DNA of 64,000 nt from Circinella minor (Eukaryota > Mucoromycota > Mucoromycetes > Mucorales > Lichtheimiaceae). The stretch's first letter is position 1. Each line of letters starts with the position of its first letter. Location: positions 248,001 through 312,000 of the forward strand of contig JAEPRB010000016.1 of the NCBI GenBank assembly GCA_016758965.1, written 5' to 3'. Below, in pieces: positions 1 through 11,602 of the stretch. Under the pieces are notes generated by a model that saw only the letters and a list, made by a program, of their open reading frames with translations, had not been told where the DNA came from and searched no databases. Both the position numbers and the translations under genes were made by a program.

Positions 1-412
1 CCAAGAAAAAACACAATTTGTTGTGAAATCCAGGTCAGTTTTTTTGCTACCACGTTTAAACCCAGTCGTATCTTTGCTGAATCTTTTCCTCACTGTTCCT
101 TTTCCACAGGATGAAACTGTGCTTGCTTAATTGACAGATTACACCGAGTTGTCATAAAGTTGTAATAATAGTAGTACCACGAGAAACGTTGAAACCTTCA
201 ACGTTTTTTGTTTCAAACTTTTCACCACTTCATTGACAACGGCAGAAGGGTTCTCATCAATATAATTTTTAAAAAAAAGAAAAGTTTATGCTCTTCCCCG
301 AAGAATACGACGCCGACCTGACTTATTTTTCTTCTCAATGATGCCTCCAGGGTCCTTATAATAACGTTTGACCCATTTCTATGCTATTCGGATATGAATA
401 CCTAATTTCCTT

Positions 413-444
<32 letters not shown>

Positions 445-609
445 TTTCAAGCATTTACTAAAAAATAAATGAAAAATTCTAGTTTTGTCTTTATCAAAGT
501 AAACCGTATAGCGTCGCTTGTTACATAGTTCCATATCAATATCTTCACTATTCCTCTTATTCATAACTGAATGCATTACAGGGTTAGGTCTTTCCGAAGG
601 TTTATTCAT
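1..609 (-). pseudogene. Decayed Tc1/mariner-type transposase fragment
   Basis: On the minus strand this stretch reads as the N-terminal part of a Tc1/mariner-like DDE transposase in several frames. It starts at an ATG (607-609). A poly-alanine run and a helix-turn-helix segment with KWVKRYYKDPGGII follow, after an in-frame TAG at 379-381. A frameshift near 286 then leads to NYIDENPSAVVNEVV and, after another shift, CNLSIKQAQFHPVE. The last readable part is TDLDFTTNCVF at the window edge, resembling the region of the first catalytic Asp. At least two stops and three frameshifts make it non-functional. Its 3' part lies outside the window. The poly-Ala run is a CAG/GCA repeat (about 414-439). 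I did not see terminal inverted repeats, one end being missing. Family assignment is from recognised transposase-like phrases, so it is fairly but not fully sure. Confidence 0.72.
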
Positions 610-1342
610 TTAGGAATACTGAGTACGAGAACTTATTGTTTCAATAGCAAAATAGCTCCTCATCAACAACGACAACAACATTCATCAGCTCAACTCCATT
701 CTCATCAATAACGTGCCCTTGTCCATCTTCATAAAAAAAAAATTGTATACTCATCTTCAATATCTGTAAAATAAATTATAAATAGGTAAGAAGAAAGTAA
801 AATGGACCACAGAAATTTCTTTCCCCGCCCCCCTTTTTCTTAAAAATAATTGATGCCCAAGAAATGTATTAATTGGATTAACTCAAAAATTAGCGTTTCT
901 GAAGTGTACTGTATACCATGAACATTCTCTATAATAAAAAAAATAAAAAGAAAGTTTCTTTGGTTTCTACATTAATATACTTCTTGGTTACCAATGAAAG
1001 CGAAAAGAATAAAAAAAAAAAAAAAAAAAGGTCGGTTTATTTCAAAAAATCGGGAAAAAAATATCCGATCCAACGAAATGTTGCATAAATGGCGCATGGT
1101 CAATTCGAGTGTAACCTTAAATGAAAAATGCTACAAGTGTATAGATCAATGGACGCCAACGTGGACATAATAACAGGTACCGTCAATAACAAATTGATCA
1201 AACATCTTTTGGTAAACCAAAAAAAAAAAAAAAAAATCTTGTGTAACAACTTTAGATTTTAATTTTTTTATTATATATAAAAAAGAGAAAAAAAGTTAAA
1301 AGAAGTTTTGGTTTCGTTTTCTTTCATTATTATAAATTTTTG
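610..1342. other. AT-rich intergenic stretch, promoter side of alkaline phosphatase 1
   Basis: No coding frame is visible. The stretch holds several homopolymer A tracts (around 1011-1029 and 1220-1236) and a TATA-like TTATATATAA at about 1271, some 70 bp upstream of the phosphatase ATG. I found no recognisable phosphate-response site (CACGTG) here. Confidence 0.5.
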
Positions 1343-3907
1343 ATGAAGTTAACAAGTCTTTATACTATTGCCTCTTTGGAATTAGCTTATTCTTCTACTT
1401 TGGTATTCGCTGGTCGACCCCAATCTTACAAGTTAAATCCAGATCCTGAAGGTCAATATCCACGTCTTGGTGCTTGTCCTGATGAACATAGTTGTATTTT
1501 CCCTCCTGATTTGTAAGTTCCAACGTAAAAATTTACATCACTTTTATACATACAAAGTCTAATTTTAATAAATATATATATAAATATGATACGTAGATCT
1601 CAATTTATTCCTGGTTCCTACTTTGATTTACGTGTAGAATTACATGCTTATGATACTTCTTTTACAAATAAAACAGTTGAACCTTATGAAAATTTCAAGA
1701 CAACTGTAAGAAGAAATAATGGTCGATGGGTGGATGTAGATCAATTTTTCAATTTTGAAGAAACACCTGCTTTAGAAAATTGGGATTTTGAATGGGCTAA
1801 TACGATTGAATCGGTTGTTTCAGAAGATGTGGCTCCTGTTCCTGTTGCTGTTACTTCACGTATTTGGCGTAAACTTAAATTTGATAAACCTGGTACTTAT
1901 GATGTTTCTGTTCAATATGGTCCAAAAGAAGGTTATACTGTTCGTTATACTGTCATTGAGGTAAGTTCCTTGGTTGTTGTTTGATATGAATGAAATAAAA
2001 TAATAATAACTTTTTTTTTTAAAAAAAAAACAAATTGATAAAATAATAGCCCAAGAAACCAAAAAAGAAAGCAAAGAATGCTATTCTTTTTATTGCTGAT
2101 GGTTGTAATATTGGTGTAAGTGTAAAAAAAAAAAAAAATAGAGTAGAATGATGAATCTTTTTTTCTAACAAAACTAAAACTTTTTACTTCTATTAGATGA
2201 TTACTGCTGCTCGTGCTTTAGCGCGTAAACATACTTCTGGAAAATATCATGATTTGTTATCCTTTGAACATTTTGATAATTTGGGTCATGTCTTGACAAA
2301 TTCTGTGGATGGTTTAGTGACTGATTCTGCCAATTCAGCTTCTGCTTATGCAACAGGTCATAAGGGGAGTGTCAGTGCACTTGGTGTTTATGCTGATTCT
2401 TCTAAAGATCCTTTTGATGATCCTAAAGTTGAATTAATTACTGAATTAATTCGTCGTCGTCAACCTGGTAAAGCTGTAGGTGTTGTTACGACTGCTGCTG
2501 GTCAAGATGCTACACCTGCTGCTTTTTATACTCATACACGTGAACGTGGTGAATCTGCTCATATTGTGGATCAATTGGTGCATGGTGTACCTGATTGGGT
2601 AGATGCTGTTGTTCCTGATGTTTGGCTTGCTGGTGGAGCTGAATATTTTAAAGGAGAAGAAGCATTGAATCAAACCAATTATTATGATCTTTTGGAAAAA
2701 GAATTTGGTTATCAAATCGTTTTGAATAAGAAGGATTTAAATAATTATCATGATAATGATAAATTATTAGGTGCTTTCCGTACTGGTAATCTTGATGTGT
2801 ATGTATTCTTCTTCTTTTTTTTTTGATATATATACGTAATATATATTAAAAAGAAAGGTTTTTAATTAACTTTTCATTAATATTATTTTACTAGATGGAT
2901 GGAACGTAATATTTTTAATAATAATACTGTTGGTAATGGTGCTGCTCCTGATTTAAGTGGTAATGATGCTTTAGGAATTGATCAACCTGGATTAGAAGAT
3001 ATGACCATTAAAGCACTTGAAGTTTTAAAAAAACGTGGTGGTAAAGATGGTTTCTTTTTAATGTCTGAAGCTGCTTCTGTTGATAAAAAACTTCATCCTT
3101 TGGATTTTAATCGTGCTTGGGCTGATTTAATTGAAATGGATGTTACTATTCAAAAAACCGTTGATTGGCTCAAGGTAAAAAAAAAAAAAAAAAAAAAAAT
3201 GGTCTAAAAGATTTATTTTTTATACTCAAACCAACAACTTTTTTTTATTTATTTTCTTTAGAAAAATGATGAATTTGAAGATACTTTAATTGTATTTACA
3301 GCGGATCATTCTCATGCATTTGATGTGTTTGGTTCAGTGGATCAAAAATATATGGCTCAACATGATTCTAACAAAGATATGCGTGATTCGATTGGTCTTT
3401 ATGCTGCTTCTGGATGGCCTGGTTATTTTGATAATGATAATGATGGTTTCCCTGATAATTGGAATCCCAAGATTACTTTAGCTGCGGGTACAAATAATTA
3501 TCCTGATCATTATGAAGCTTTTGCTTTATCTAGTTCTGAACCTCGCCAACCAAGTGTAAGTGATGATCATCATGGTTATATTGCAAACAAAAAAGATCAA
3601 GCTGGAAAATATGGCAGTAAGTATGACATTCTTTTTTTTTTTTTTAACAAAATGGATTTCAATAGATAGGAAAAAACTAATTATTGTTGGGTTGGTAATA
3701 ATAGAGGGTTTACATTATAATGGTAATCTTCCTATTGGTAATGATCAAGGTGTTCATTCTATGGCTGATGTCTTTATTTATTCCAATGGACCTGGTTCTG
3801 ATAATTTCAAAAAGACAATTGAAAATTGGAATGTATTTTATGGTTTAACTGAAGCTTTAGATTTACAACGTCCTTCTAAACATGAAAAAAAGAACAAGCA
3901 TAATTAG
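1343..3907 (+). CDS. Secreted alkaline phosphatase 1 (7 exons, ~679 aa)
   Basis: Phosphomonoesterase of the alkaline phosphatase superfamily, probably secreted or at the cell surface. Exons: 1343-1512, 1597-1960, 2050-2115, 2197-2798, 2895-3174, 3262-3616, 3705-3907; all phases close, giving about 679 residues. The start opens with a signal peptide ending near VFAG. Metal and catalytic motifs appear in order: AILFIADGCN (first Asp), VTDSANSASAYATGHK with the nucleophile Ser near residue 244, FLMSEAASVDK plus the following His, FTADHSHAF (Asp-His pair), and HSMADVFIYSNGPGS near the C-terminus (His ligand). About 200 residues precede the ADG motif, with a beta-rich segment (DLRVELHAYD) of unknown role. 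A DxDxDG loop (DNDNDGFPD) sits in a surface insert. It is closely related to the phosphatase at 33080-36221 but has five fewer introns. Function is secure; substrate and location are inferred. Confidence 0.9.
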
Positions 3908-5354
3908 TTCTGGACAACTAATAAATTAAGCTTCTTTTATTCCATTCTATGTAATTTATTATTATTAATAACAATTCCACTAAGGAATACAACAACAAAC
4001 TTCTTCTTTTTTATTTATTTATTTATATATATAATTTATTTTTAACTAATAAGAATTTTATTATATATGGATTCATATACATATATACGTATTTTCTTAA
4101 CACATGAATTTTTCCAAGTTATATCTTATAAATTTAAAAGAGTCATTCTTATTGCATTAAAAGAAATCAAGATAATAGACCCTCCTTTATTTTACCTATT
4201 TAAGATTTTTACAGCTAAAAAAAAAACCTCCTTTTTTTTTTTTATAAACTTTGAGTTGTTTACAACAAAAAAGTGTTTTTATGTGTGCATATGATTATGC
4301 ATAAACCTCCCTTTCTCCCCGCCCCCCCCCCCTTCTTTTAAGAAAAAATTCATGACGACATTTTATTATATTTTCTTGATTCGAAGTTTTTTGAACCAAT
4401 ACTTTTTACAATGATATCCGAATTTATCTTTGGAACACTTTAAATCTTTGGAAGAAGGCGGGAGGGGGGGTGTTATATAATGTAGTTTGGATAAATACAT
4501 ACATAATCATTATAAGCCAAGAGGTTTTTTTTTTTGTCTAATATTATTAGCCTTTTAATATACTAAGAAATTTGTTCAAATAATCACATTTTTGGATACA
4601 TATCTAGGTGGAGTTGAATAGAAAAAATGGTTGTTATTATTATGACACTTTTATCCACATTTATTTTTTTTATAGGAATGAATAAGAATCTAGTCAAAAC
4701 GTTATTGTTTATTCTACTTTGATGAATGAATATAAATTTTTAATACAATGATATAAAACCAACTAGAACGTCAGTAGAAATATATAATAAGACGGTCTAT
4801 ATAAATAATTGATCACATTTTATTAAATAAATGAAACTATAAATCTGTCTTATGATTATTAAATGTTGTTATTTTATTTTTGTTTCTACCAATATACTTA
4901 TTAACGAATTTTAATAGTTATTATTGATATTTAACAAATATATTTATAGATACGTAGACAATATTTTTACGTAGAATTGTTTTTTATACGTCATACGTAG
5001 AAACCAAATAAAGTTGTTCTGTATACATTATTATCGCCACATTTATTGTCAATAATAATAAATATTTTTCAAATAATACGTACGTATGAACATACACATA
5101 GAAAAAGAACTTGATTTCTTTTTTTTAAATATCACAAAAAATATATCTTCCATAAATAAAAGTTATTTTCCTTTTGATCATTATCATTTTTTATTTTTTG
5201 GTAATAAAATAGGGTGCATATCTGCATAGTGTGATTGCAGTACATTATGCATATTCGGGCATGTACTTAAGTATAAATCCTTGTTTAAATAAAAATAAAT
5301 AACTCACGTTTTTTTTTTTTTGCTAAGCATGCATCTATTCAACACCGTTTTTTA

Positions 5355-5393
<39 letters not shown>

Positions 5394-5485
5394 CCTTTTT
5401 ATAACTTTTTCTTTTTCGCCTCTCATTTTTTTTATAATTCGTTGTATAAAAAGTATTAGGAAACGAAACGAACACAATTTCAATA
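3908..5485. other. Intergenic, AT-rich, between phosphatase 1 and MFS-1
   Basis: No supported gene. Contains a GC-skewed tract (CCCCGCCCCCCCCCC at about 4317), a G-rich tract at about 4459-4470, and a pure T run at 5357-5391 some 95 bp before the MFS-1 start. A cluster of TGCAT/ATGCA words lies at 5215-5262, discussed in the findings. Confidence 0.5.
5357..5391. repeat. Poly-T tract
   Basis: A 35-base uninterrupted T run just upstream of the MFS-1 coding start. It could act as a nucleosome-depleting promoter element or simply be slippage; length may also be assembly-sensitive. Confidence 0.8.
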
Positions 5486-7733
5486 ATGAAAGTAGAAACA
5501 AATTATAATGAAGAACAACTTGAAGAGGGTCAATACAAAACTTCAATCATGAATTATATAAAAGATGAAGACAATAAACAAGACAATCAAAGTCATGATG
5601 ATAACCAAATTAAAAAAGAAAAAGAAGATGATGATAAGAAATTTATTTATACTCCAGAAGAAAAAAAATTACTTCGAAAAATAAATATGGCAACCATCCC
5701 ATTTATATTTGCTATTGTATTTCTTCAAGTAAGTAATAAGATCATATAATTAAATGATGTAATTTATTAAATATTTTACTTGTTCTTTTCATAGTATTTG
5801 GATAAGGTGGCATTAAATTTTTCGGCTGTTTTGGGATTATTTCAAGATACTGGAATTAATGGATCCGAATTTAGTTGGCTTGGTTCCATTTTTTATTTAG
5901 GTTATTTATTATTTCAGGTAAATAAAAACTTTACAATAGTAATTAAACAGTTGTAATATTCGTATCATATTACCAATAATGATAATGGAAATTCGATTTA
6001 TAAGAAGGGGGAACAACAGAAGAAGGGGAGAAAAAAGCTTATCTGTTTTACTTAACAACCACTTATTTTTTAGATTCCGAATCAATATTGCTTACAATGG
6101 TTTCCAATGTCAAAGTATTTAGGAACATGTCTTGTTTTATGGGGTATTGTACTTGGATGTACTCCATTAGCACAAACTTTTCCACAATTACTTGCATTAA
6201 GATTTTTACAAGGATTTTTTGAAGCATCTGCTTATCCATGTTTGTATAACAATATTTTGAAAAGAATATACATATTGAATCGATAACTACTTTACATATA
6301 TATTAAATAATCTTTTTTTTATGACTTATTAGGTATACAATTACTTATTAGTATTATTTATCGACGAAAAGAACAAGTTATTTTATATGGTATATTGATG
6401 TGTAGTAATAATTTGGGTATTGCACTTGGTGGATTAATTGGTTTCGGTTTTCTCAGTTTAAATGGACTTTATGGTTTAAGTTCATGGAAATGGTAAAATG
6501 TTATTTTACATATTATTTTCTAATGTTACGTATTAAAACAACAAACTAAAAAAAATGGAATGTCTATATATATATATATTACGTATAGGTGTATGATTAT
6601 ATTGGGAAGTACAACAGTCGGTGTTGGTGTTATCACATTTTTCTTTTTACCTGACAAAACAAATTCAAGATGGTATCGATTGACACCAGAAGAACATGAA
6701 ATTGTAGAAGATCGAATGAAAGATAACAAAGTGGTTCAAAACAAAGTGATTAAATTAAATCATATTTGGGAAGCTTTAAAAGAAATTCGATTTTATTGTT
6801 ATATGATTATATGCTTTTTATTACATTTAGTCAATGGATGTACAAGTATATTTAGTACAACAATTATTAAAAATATGGGATTTTCAGTAAGTGATAATAT
6901 TCGTATAATGTTTGAGAGAGTTATTGTCAATAATTATGTAACAGCAACAACAACAAATAATAATGATTAACTGCTGCTAAAAAAAATGGAAAAGGAAATA
7001 TATATAACCTTTTGCTTCAAAATATTCACTTTTTTGTTCTTTTGTCATTATATATAGACTATGCAATCCATTTTATTGAATATTCCATCTGGTTTCATGG
7101 CCATGTTTTTGGTTTTATTAGCTGTTTTTCTTAGTCGTCGTTTTAATGAAAACAATTATGTGGGCGCATTTATGTGTATCATTACATTTGTTGCCATGTT
7201 ACTTTTAACTGTATTACCTATAAGCGGAGCTATGTTAAGTGGTATATTATTAGCTACTACAAACCCTGGATCTGCTATTATTTTATCCGTTATTGGAAAT
7301 AATGTGAGTGGATATACAAAAAAAGTATTTTATAATGGTGCTTATCTTGTGGCCTATTGTCTTGGAAATTTCACAGGTCCTCTTATGATGATAGAAAATG
7401 AAGGTAAGTTCACAAAAAAAAAATGATTATGAGCTTTTTTTTTTTTTTTTGCTTTTTTTAATAGAGAATAACATTAAATTTATAAAAATATTCATCTATT
7501 ATATATTTTAAATGACATTAGCACCACGATATACTTCGGGTATGATTGGATATATGATTGCTGCTATAGTTTCAGGACTTTTATTTTTATTTGCTCGATG
7601 GACCTATGTTCGTGATAATCGATATCGACAACAACTTAAAAATGAAGATGGATTACCCTCTTTTACAACGGATGAAAATCAACCAATAGACCTTACAGAT
7701 AGAGAAGATTTACGATTTATCTATCGTCCATAA
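5486..7733 (+). CDS. MFS-1: Dal5-like anion:cation symporter (7 exons, ~515 aa)
   Basis: First of five tandem major facilitator superfamily transporters of the ACS type (Dal5/allantoate permease, nicotinate and related carriers). Exons: 5486-5728, 5795-5917, 6074-6239, 6333-6492, 6589-6886, 7058-7403, 7522-7733, phases 0,0,1,0+2,0,1, giving about 515 residues. A charged cytoplasmic N-terminus ends in KKFIYTPEEKKLLRKIN, followed by TM1. YLDKVALNFSAVLG opens the second exon. SKYLG and RFLQGFFEASAYP lie in the TM3-4 region, FSTTIIKNMGFS near TM7, GNNVSGYTKKVFYNGAY near TM10-11, and the C-tail ends DLTDREDLRFIYRP. Twelve TM segments are expected. NNVSGYTKK and the C-tail are the family-level signature. 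Substrate is unknown; organic anions, ureides or vitamins are typical for the family. It is closest in flanking sequence to MFS-2. Confidence 0.88.
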
Positions 7734-8536
7734 TAGAAGAAAATTTGTATGGACTCTTTTCTTTTTATGACATAAAAATATACCCATTTATGAATTCATC
7801 TCTCCCTTCTCCCTCCCAACTATTATTATTATTATTTGTAATTTGTAACGAGTATATATTTATTATTACATACGTATCTATAACTAAAAAATAAAAAATG
7901 TAAAAATTTGATGATGACATATTATTTTAAATAAAATCTTATATACCTATAACAAGATGACTATATGTGGTGGTACATAAAAGTGTGTTGACAATATTAG
8001 AAAAATGAGCATCATTTTTCATTCTTAAGCTTTATCTCTTCAACTAAATATCCTTCATGGTGAGCTGCAACCTTCTTTTTTTTTTCTTATAAAAGATAAT
8101 GCTATATATTTGAACTTTCTAATATTCTTAATCTTGTTTATTTATTTATTTTTTATGCACTTTGGGGGGGTTTTTTTAGGGAGACAATTTTTTTTACGGA
8201 GAGAAAAAGCCAGTTTCGGCTCTTCCATCTTCTTGGAACGCCACGTATTTATGATAACTCTTTTGTGCATGAAAAAAAAATAGAGCTGTGGTTTTTTGTT
8301 TGTTTGTTTGTTTGTTTCAACATCGCCGCAGGGACAATTTTTTTTTCTTTCAATCGTTCATGATATTGTCATCTGAGATTATAATATATAAAATAAATTG
8401 TGCATAAATCAATAATGTTATATATAACAAAAAAAGATTGCTGTGAATTACTGAACAAATCTTCTTTTTTTTTTATATTTTTTTTTTTTGTTTACACTGC
8501 TTTTTTATTTATTCACCTTAGAGTTACATCATCATT
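7734..8536. other. MFS-1/MFS-2 spacer carrying duplicated flanks
   Basis: The left part (7734-7890, and again near 8020-8080) matches the 3' flank of MFS-2 at 11079-11250 and 11490-11560, sharing a run of ATT repeats followed by TTTGTAACGAGTATATATTT. The right part (about 8150-8400) matches the 5' flank of MFS-3. The whole spacer is therefore the counterpart of the MFS-2/MFS-3 spacer without its insertion. No gene is seen in it. Confidence 0.65.
8160..8390 (+). promoter_or_regulatory. Conserved upstream block of MFS-2
   Basis: About 150-380 bp before the MFS-2 start lies a block nearly identical in order to one upstream of MFS-3. It includes TTTTTTTAGGGAGA, a GGAGAGAAAAA segment, TTTCGGCTCTTCCAT, TTCTTGGAACGCCAC, CTCTTTTGTGCAT and GTCATCTGAGATTATA. 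Conservation outside the coding exons suggests a shared promoter, although recent duplication alone could also explain it. Confidence 0.45.
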
Positions 8537-11078
8537 ATGAATAAATCCATATCTATGGAAAGTCAAACTGAAAAAAGACAACAGGAAAATGTTTTCACAT
8601 TAGAAACAAATGATGAAGACCAAAATATCAATATAAACGATGGTGAAATAAAAAAAGAGTCTAAATTTATTTATACTCCAGAAGAAAAACGACTTTTACG
8701 AAAAATCAATTTAACAACAATTCCATTTATATGTGCAATTACTTTTCTTCAAGTAAGTTATTTGACGAAAAAGTAAATAAATAAATAAAAGGGTTCATTT
8801 TGTTGTATATATAATATATAGTATACGTATATCATTGACTTTAACTTTTCATATAATACGTAATTACGAATTCATTATAAAAATAAATAAATAAAAATAA
8901 ACACATCATTATTATTGAATTGATTATTTAGTATTTGGACAAAATATCTTTAAATTATTCTGTTACTATGGGATTTTATGAAGACACGAATACAACACCA
9001 GGAGATCTTAGTTGGTTAGGAGCCATATTTTACCTTGGATACCTATTATTTCAGGTAAATTATTACTACGTATTACAATTACGATTGAAATTAACTTGTC
9101 ATTGGATTCTTGTTCTTTTTTTTTTTCATACAAACCTTTTTTTTTAAAAAAAATAAAATAAAATATGATACTATAGATTCCAAATCAATATTTTTTACAA
9201 CGATTTTCAATATCAAAATATTTAGGAACGTGTTTAACTTTATGGGGGATAGTTCTTACATGTACTTCATTGGCAAAAAATTTTCATCAATTACTTATAC
9301 TTCGATTTTTACAAGGTTTTTTTGAAGCAGCTGCTTATCCATGTTCGTCTCTCTTTTAATTTTTCAGTGTATAATCATATATGTATACACTAAGATGATT
9401 CTTTATATACCCACTTTTTTTTTTGTATTACAAATCAAGTTAAAATGAGATTTTAATTTACTTATACAACAAAAATATGCACATCAATGCATCAAATTTT
9501 TATTTTTTACTTTATTTCGGTACGTAATATTAGGTTTACAATTACTAATTAGTACAGTGTATCGTCGTAGTAATGGTGAACAAGTGACATTATTCGGTAT
9601 TATGTTATGTACCAATGATTTTGGTACAGCTATAGGAGGATTAATTGGTTTTGGATTCTTGAGCTTAAATGGCGTTCATGGACTAAGTGGATGGAAATGG
9701 TAAGGATAACTGTATTTCAATCATAATTGATCTTATCAAGAAAAAAAGACGATGGTGGATGATAGCGGAAAAATAAAGGATAATAAAACAATATATATAT
9801 ATATATATATTCTTTTTTTTTTTGTGACGAATACGTAATAAAATGTTTTATATATTATAGGTGTATGACTATATTGGGCAGCATTACTGTTATAGTGGGT
9901 ATCATCACCTTTTTAATTTTACCTGACCGAGCAAAATCAAGATGGTATAGATTGACAACGGTTGAAATGGATATTGTGGAAGATAGAATACGTGATAACA
10001 CCGTTGTAAAAAGTAAAATAATTAAATGGAATCATATATTTGAAGCTTTACGGGAAGCAAGATTTTATTGTTATATTTTGATCAGTTTTCTGACCCATCT
10101 TTTAAATGGATGCGTAACTATATTCAGTACTACAATTATTAAAAGTATGGGATTCTCAGTAAGTGATATATATACTATTTATGCAACTTTAAATTATTAT
10201 ATATTAAGAAAATAGAATATTATATTATATTATAAGCATACAGTGATAGTCACTGATTTATTGAACTACTGACAAACCTATCAAATGGAAACTCGTAGTA
10301 TTAAATAATATATATTTTTTGTCATTTGTTTTTTATATATATACATGTTTACACGAAAAAAAAAACAATAGAATATGGAGTCCATTTTATTAAATATTCC
10401 TACTGGAGTAACTGCTATTATACTTGTTACAATTTCTGTTTACCTAAGTCGTCGGTTTAATGCAAACAATTACGTTGGTGCATTCATGTGCTGTATTACC
10501 TTTATCGGTGTTCTACTTCTTATTCTACTTCCTGAAGGTGGCTATATGCTTATTGGTATCTTTTTAGCTACCATTGATGGAGTATCTACAATTGTCTTAT
10601 CATCCATATCAAATAATGTCAGTGGATATACAAAAAAGGTGTTTTATAATGGATCATATCTTGTTGCTTATTGTCTTGGAAATTTTACGGGTCCATTATT
10701 AATTATTCCACATGAAGGTATATATAACTTAAATCCAAAATACAACTTTTATTTTGTACATTATTAATATTCTTATTATCTTTTCCAACTATATTATTAC
10801 ATTTACTCGATTTTTATTTTCTTGGCGGTTGTTTATTTATCATTATCATTATCATTATTCTCTCAGCACCACGTTATTTAACAGGAATGAGTACTTATAT
10901 GGCTTCAATGCTTATTTCAGCCATTCTATTTTTGTATGCAAGATGGTCATGTGTTCGTGATAATCGATACCGACAACAACTTAAAAATGAAAATGCATTA
11001 CCCTCTTTTACAATTGATGGAAACCAACCAATAGACCTCACAGATAAAGAAGATTTACAATTCATCTATCGTCCATAA
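8537..11078 (+). CDS. MFS-2: Dal5-like anion:cation symporter (7 exons, ~508 aa)
   Basis: Exons: 8537-8752, 8932-9054, 9177-9342, 9534-9699, 9861-10158, 10372-10717, 10867-11078. The introns fall at the same codons as in MFS-1, giving about 508 residues. N-tail MNKSISMESQTEKRQQEN resembles MFS-3, and KFIYTPEEKRLLRKINLTT precedes TM1. Exon 4 has a two-residue insert (YRRSNGEQ) compared with YRRKEQ in MFS-1; MFS-3 shares it, so MFS-2 and MFS-3 are the closer pair. SNNVSGYTKKVFYNGSY is kept and the C-tail ends DLTDKEDLQFIYRP. The exon 7 tail is almost identical to that of MFS-1 (QQLKN..ALPSFT..NQPIDLTD), hinting at gene conversion or a recent shared 3' end. Intact by phase and motif. Substrate unknown. 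Confidence 0.88.
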
Positions 11079-11602
11079 AAGAAGAAATTTTGTACGGATT
11101 ACGTACGTACTATTTAATTCCTCTCTTTTTTATGGCATGAAAAATATACCTATTCATAACTCACCTCATCCTCTCTCTCTCCCAATTATTATTATTATTA
11201 TTTGTAACGAGTATATATTTATTATTACATATGTCTATAACTAAAACTCTTAAGTTATATTCACATATATCCAAGAGTATAACATGAACTCTTTTTTTTT
11301 AAACGTAATTTCTATTTCAGAAAATATTTTACAGACATGAATGCATACTCAAACAATAAAAACAATATACGTAGTAGTAAAAGCTGACGATGTATAATAT
11401 ATACAGAATATATAAAATGACAATGTAATTTTCTACGTAGTGTAAAAACTATTGATATCAGCTAAAATTTAAAGTTACATAGTATCTTTCTTCTTGAGCT
11501 TTATGTCTTTAACCATCCTCTTGGTAAGCTGTAGCCTCTTTTTATTTTTCTGCAAAGAATGATGATTTATATATGTAGGAACTCAGACCAGCTTGTTTAT
11601 GA

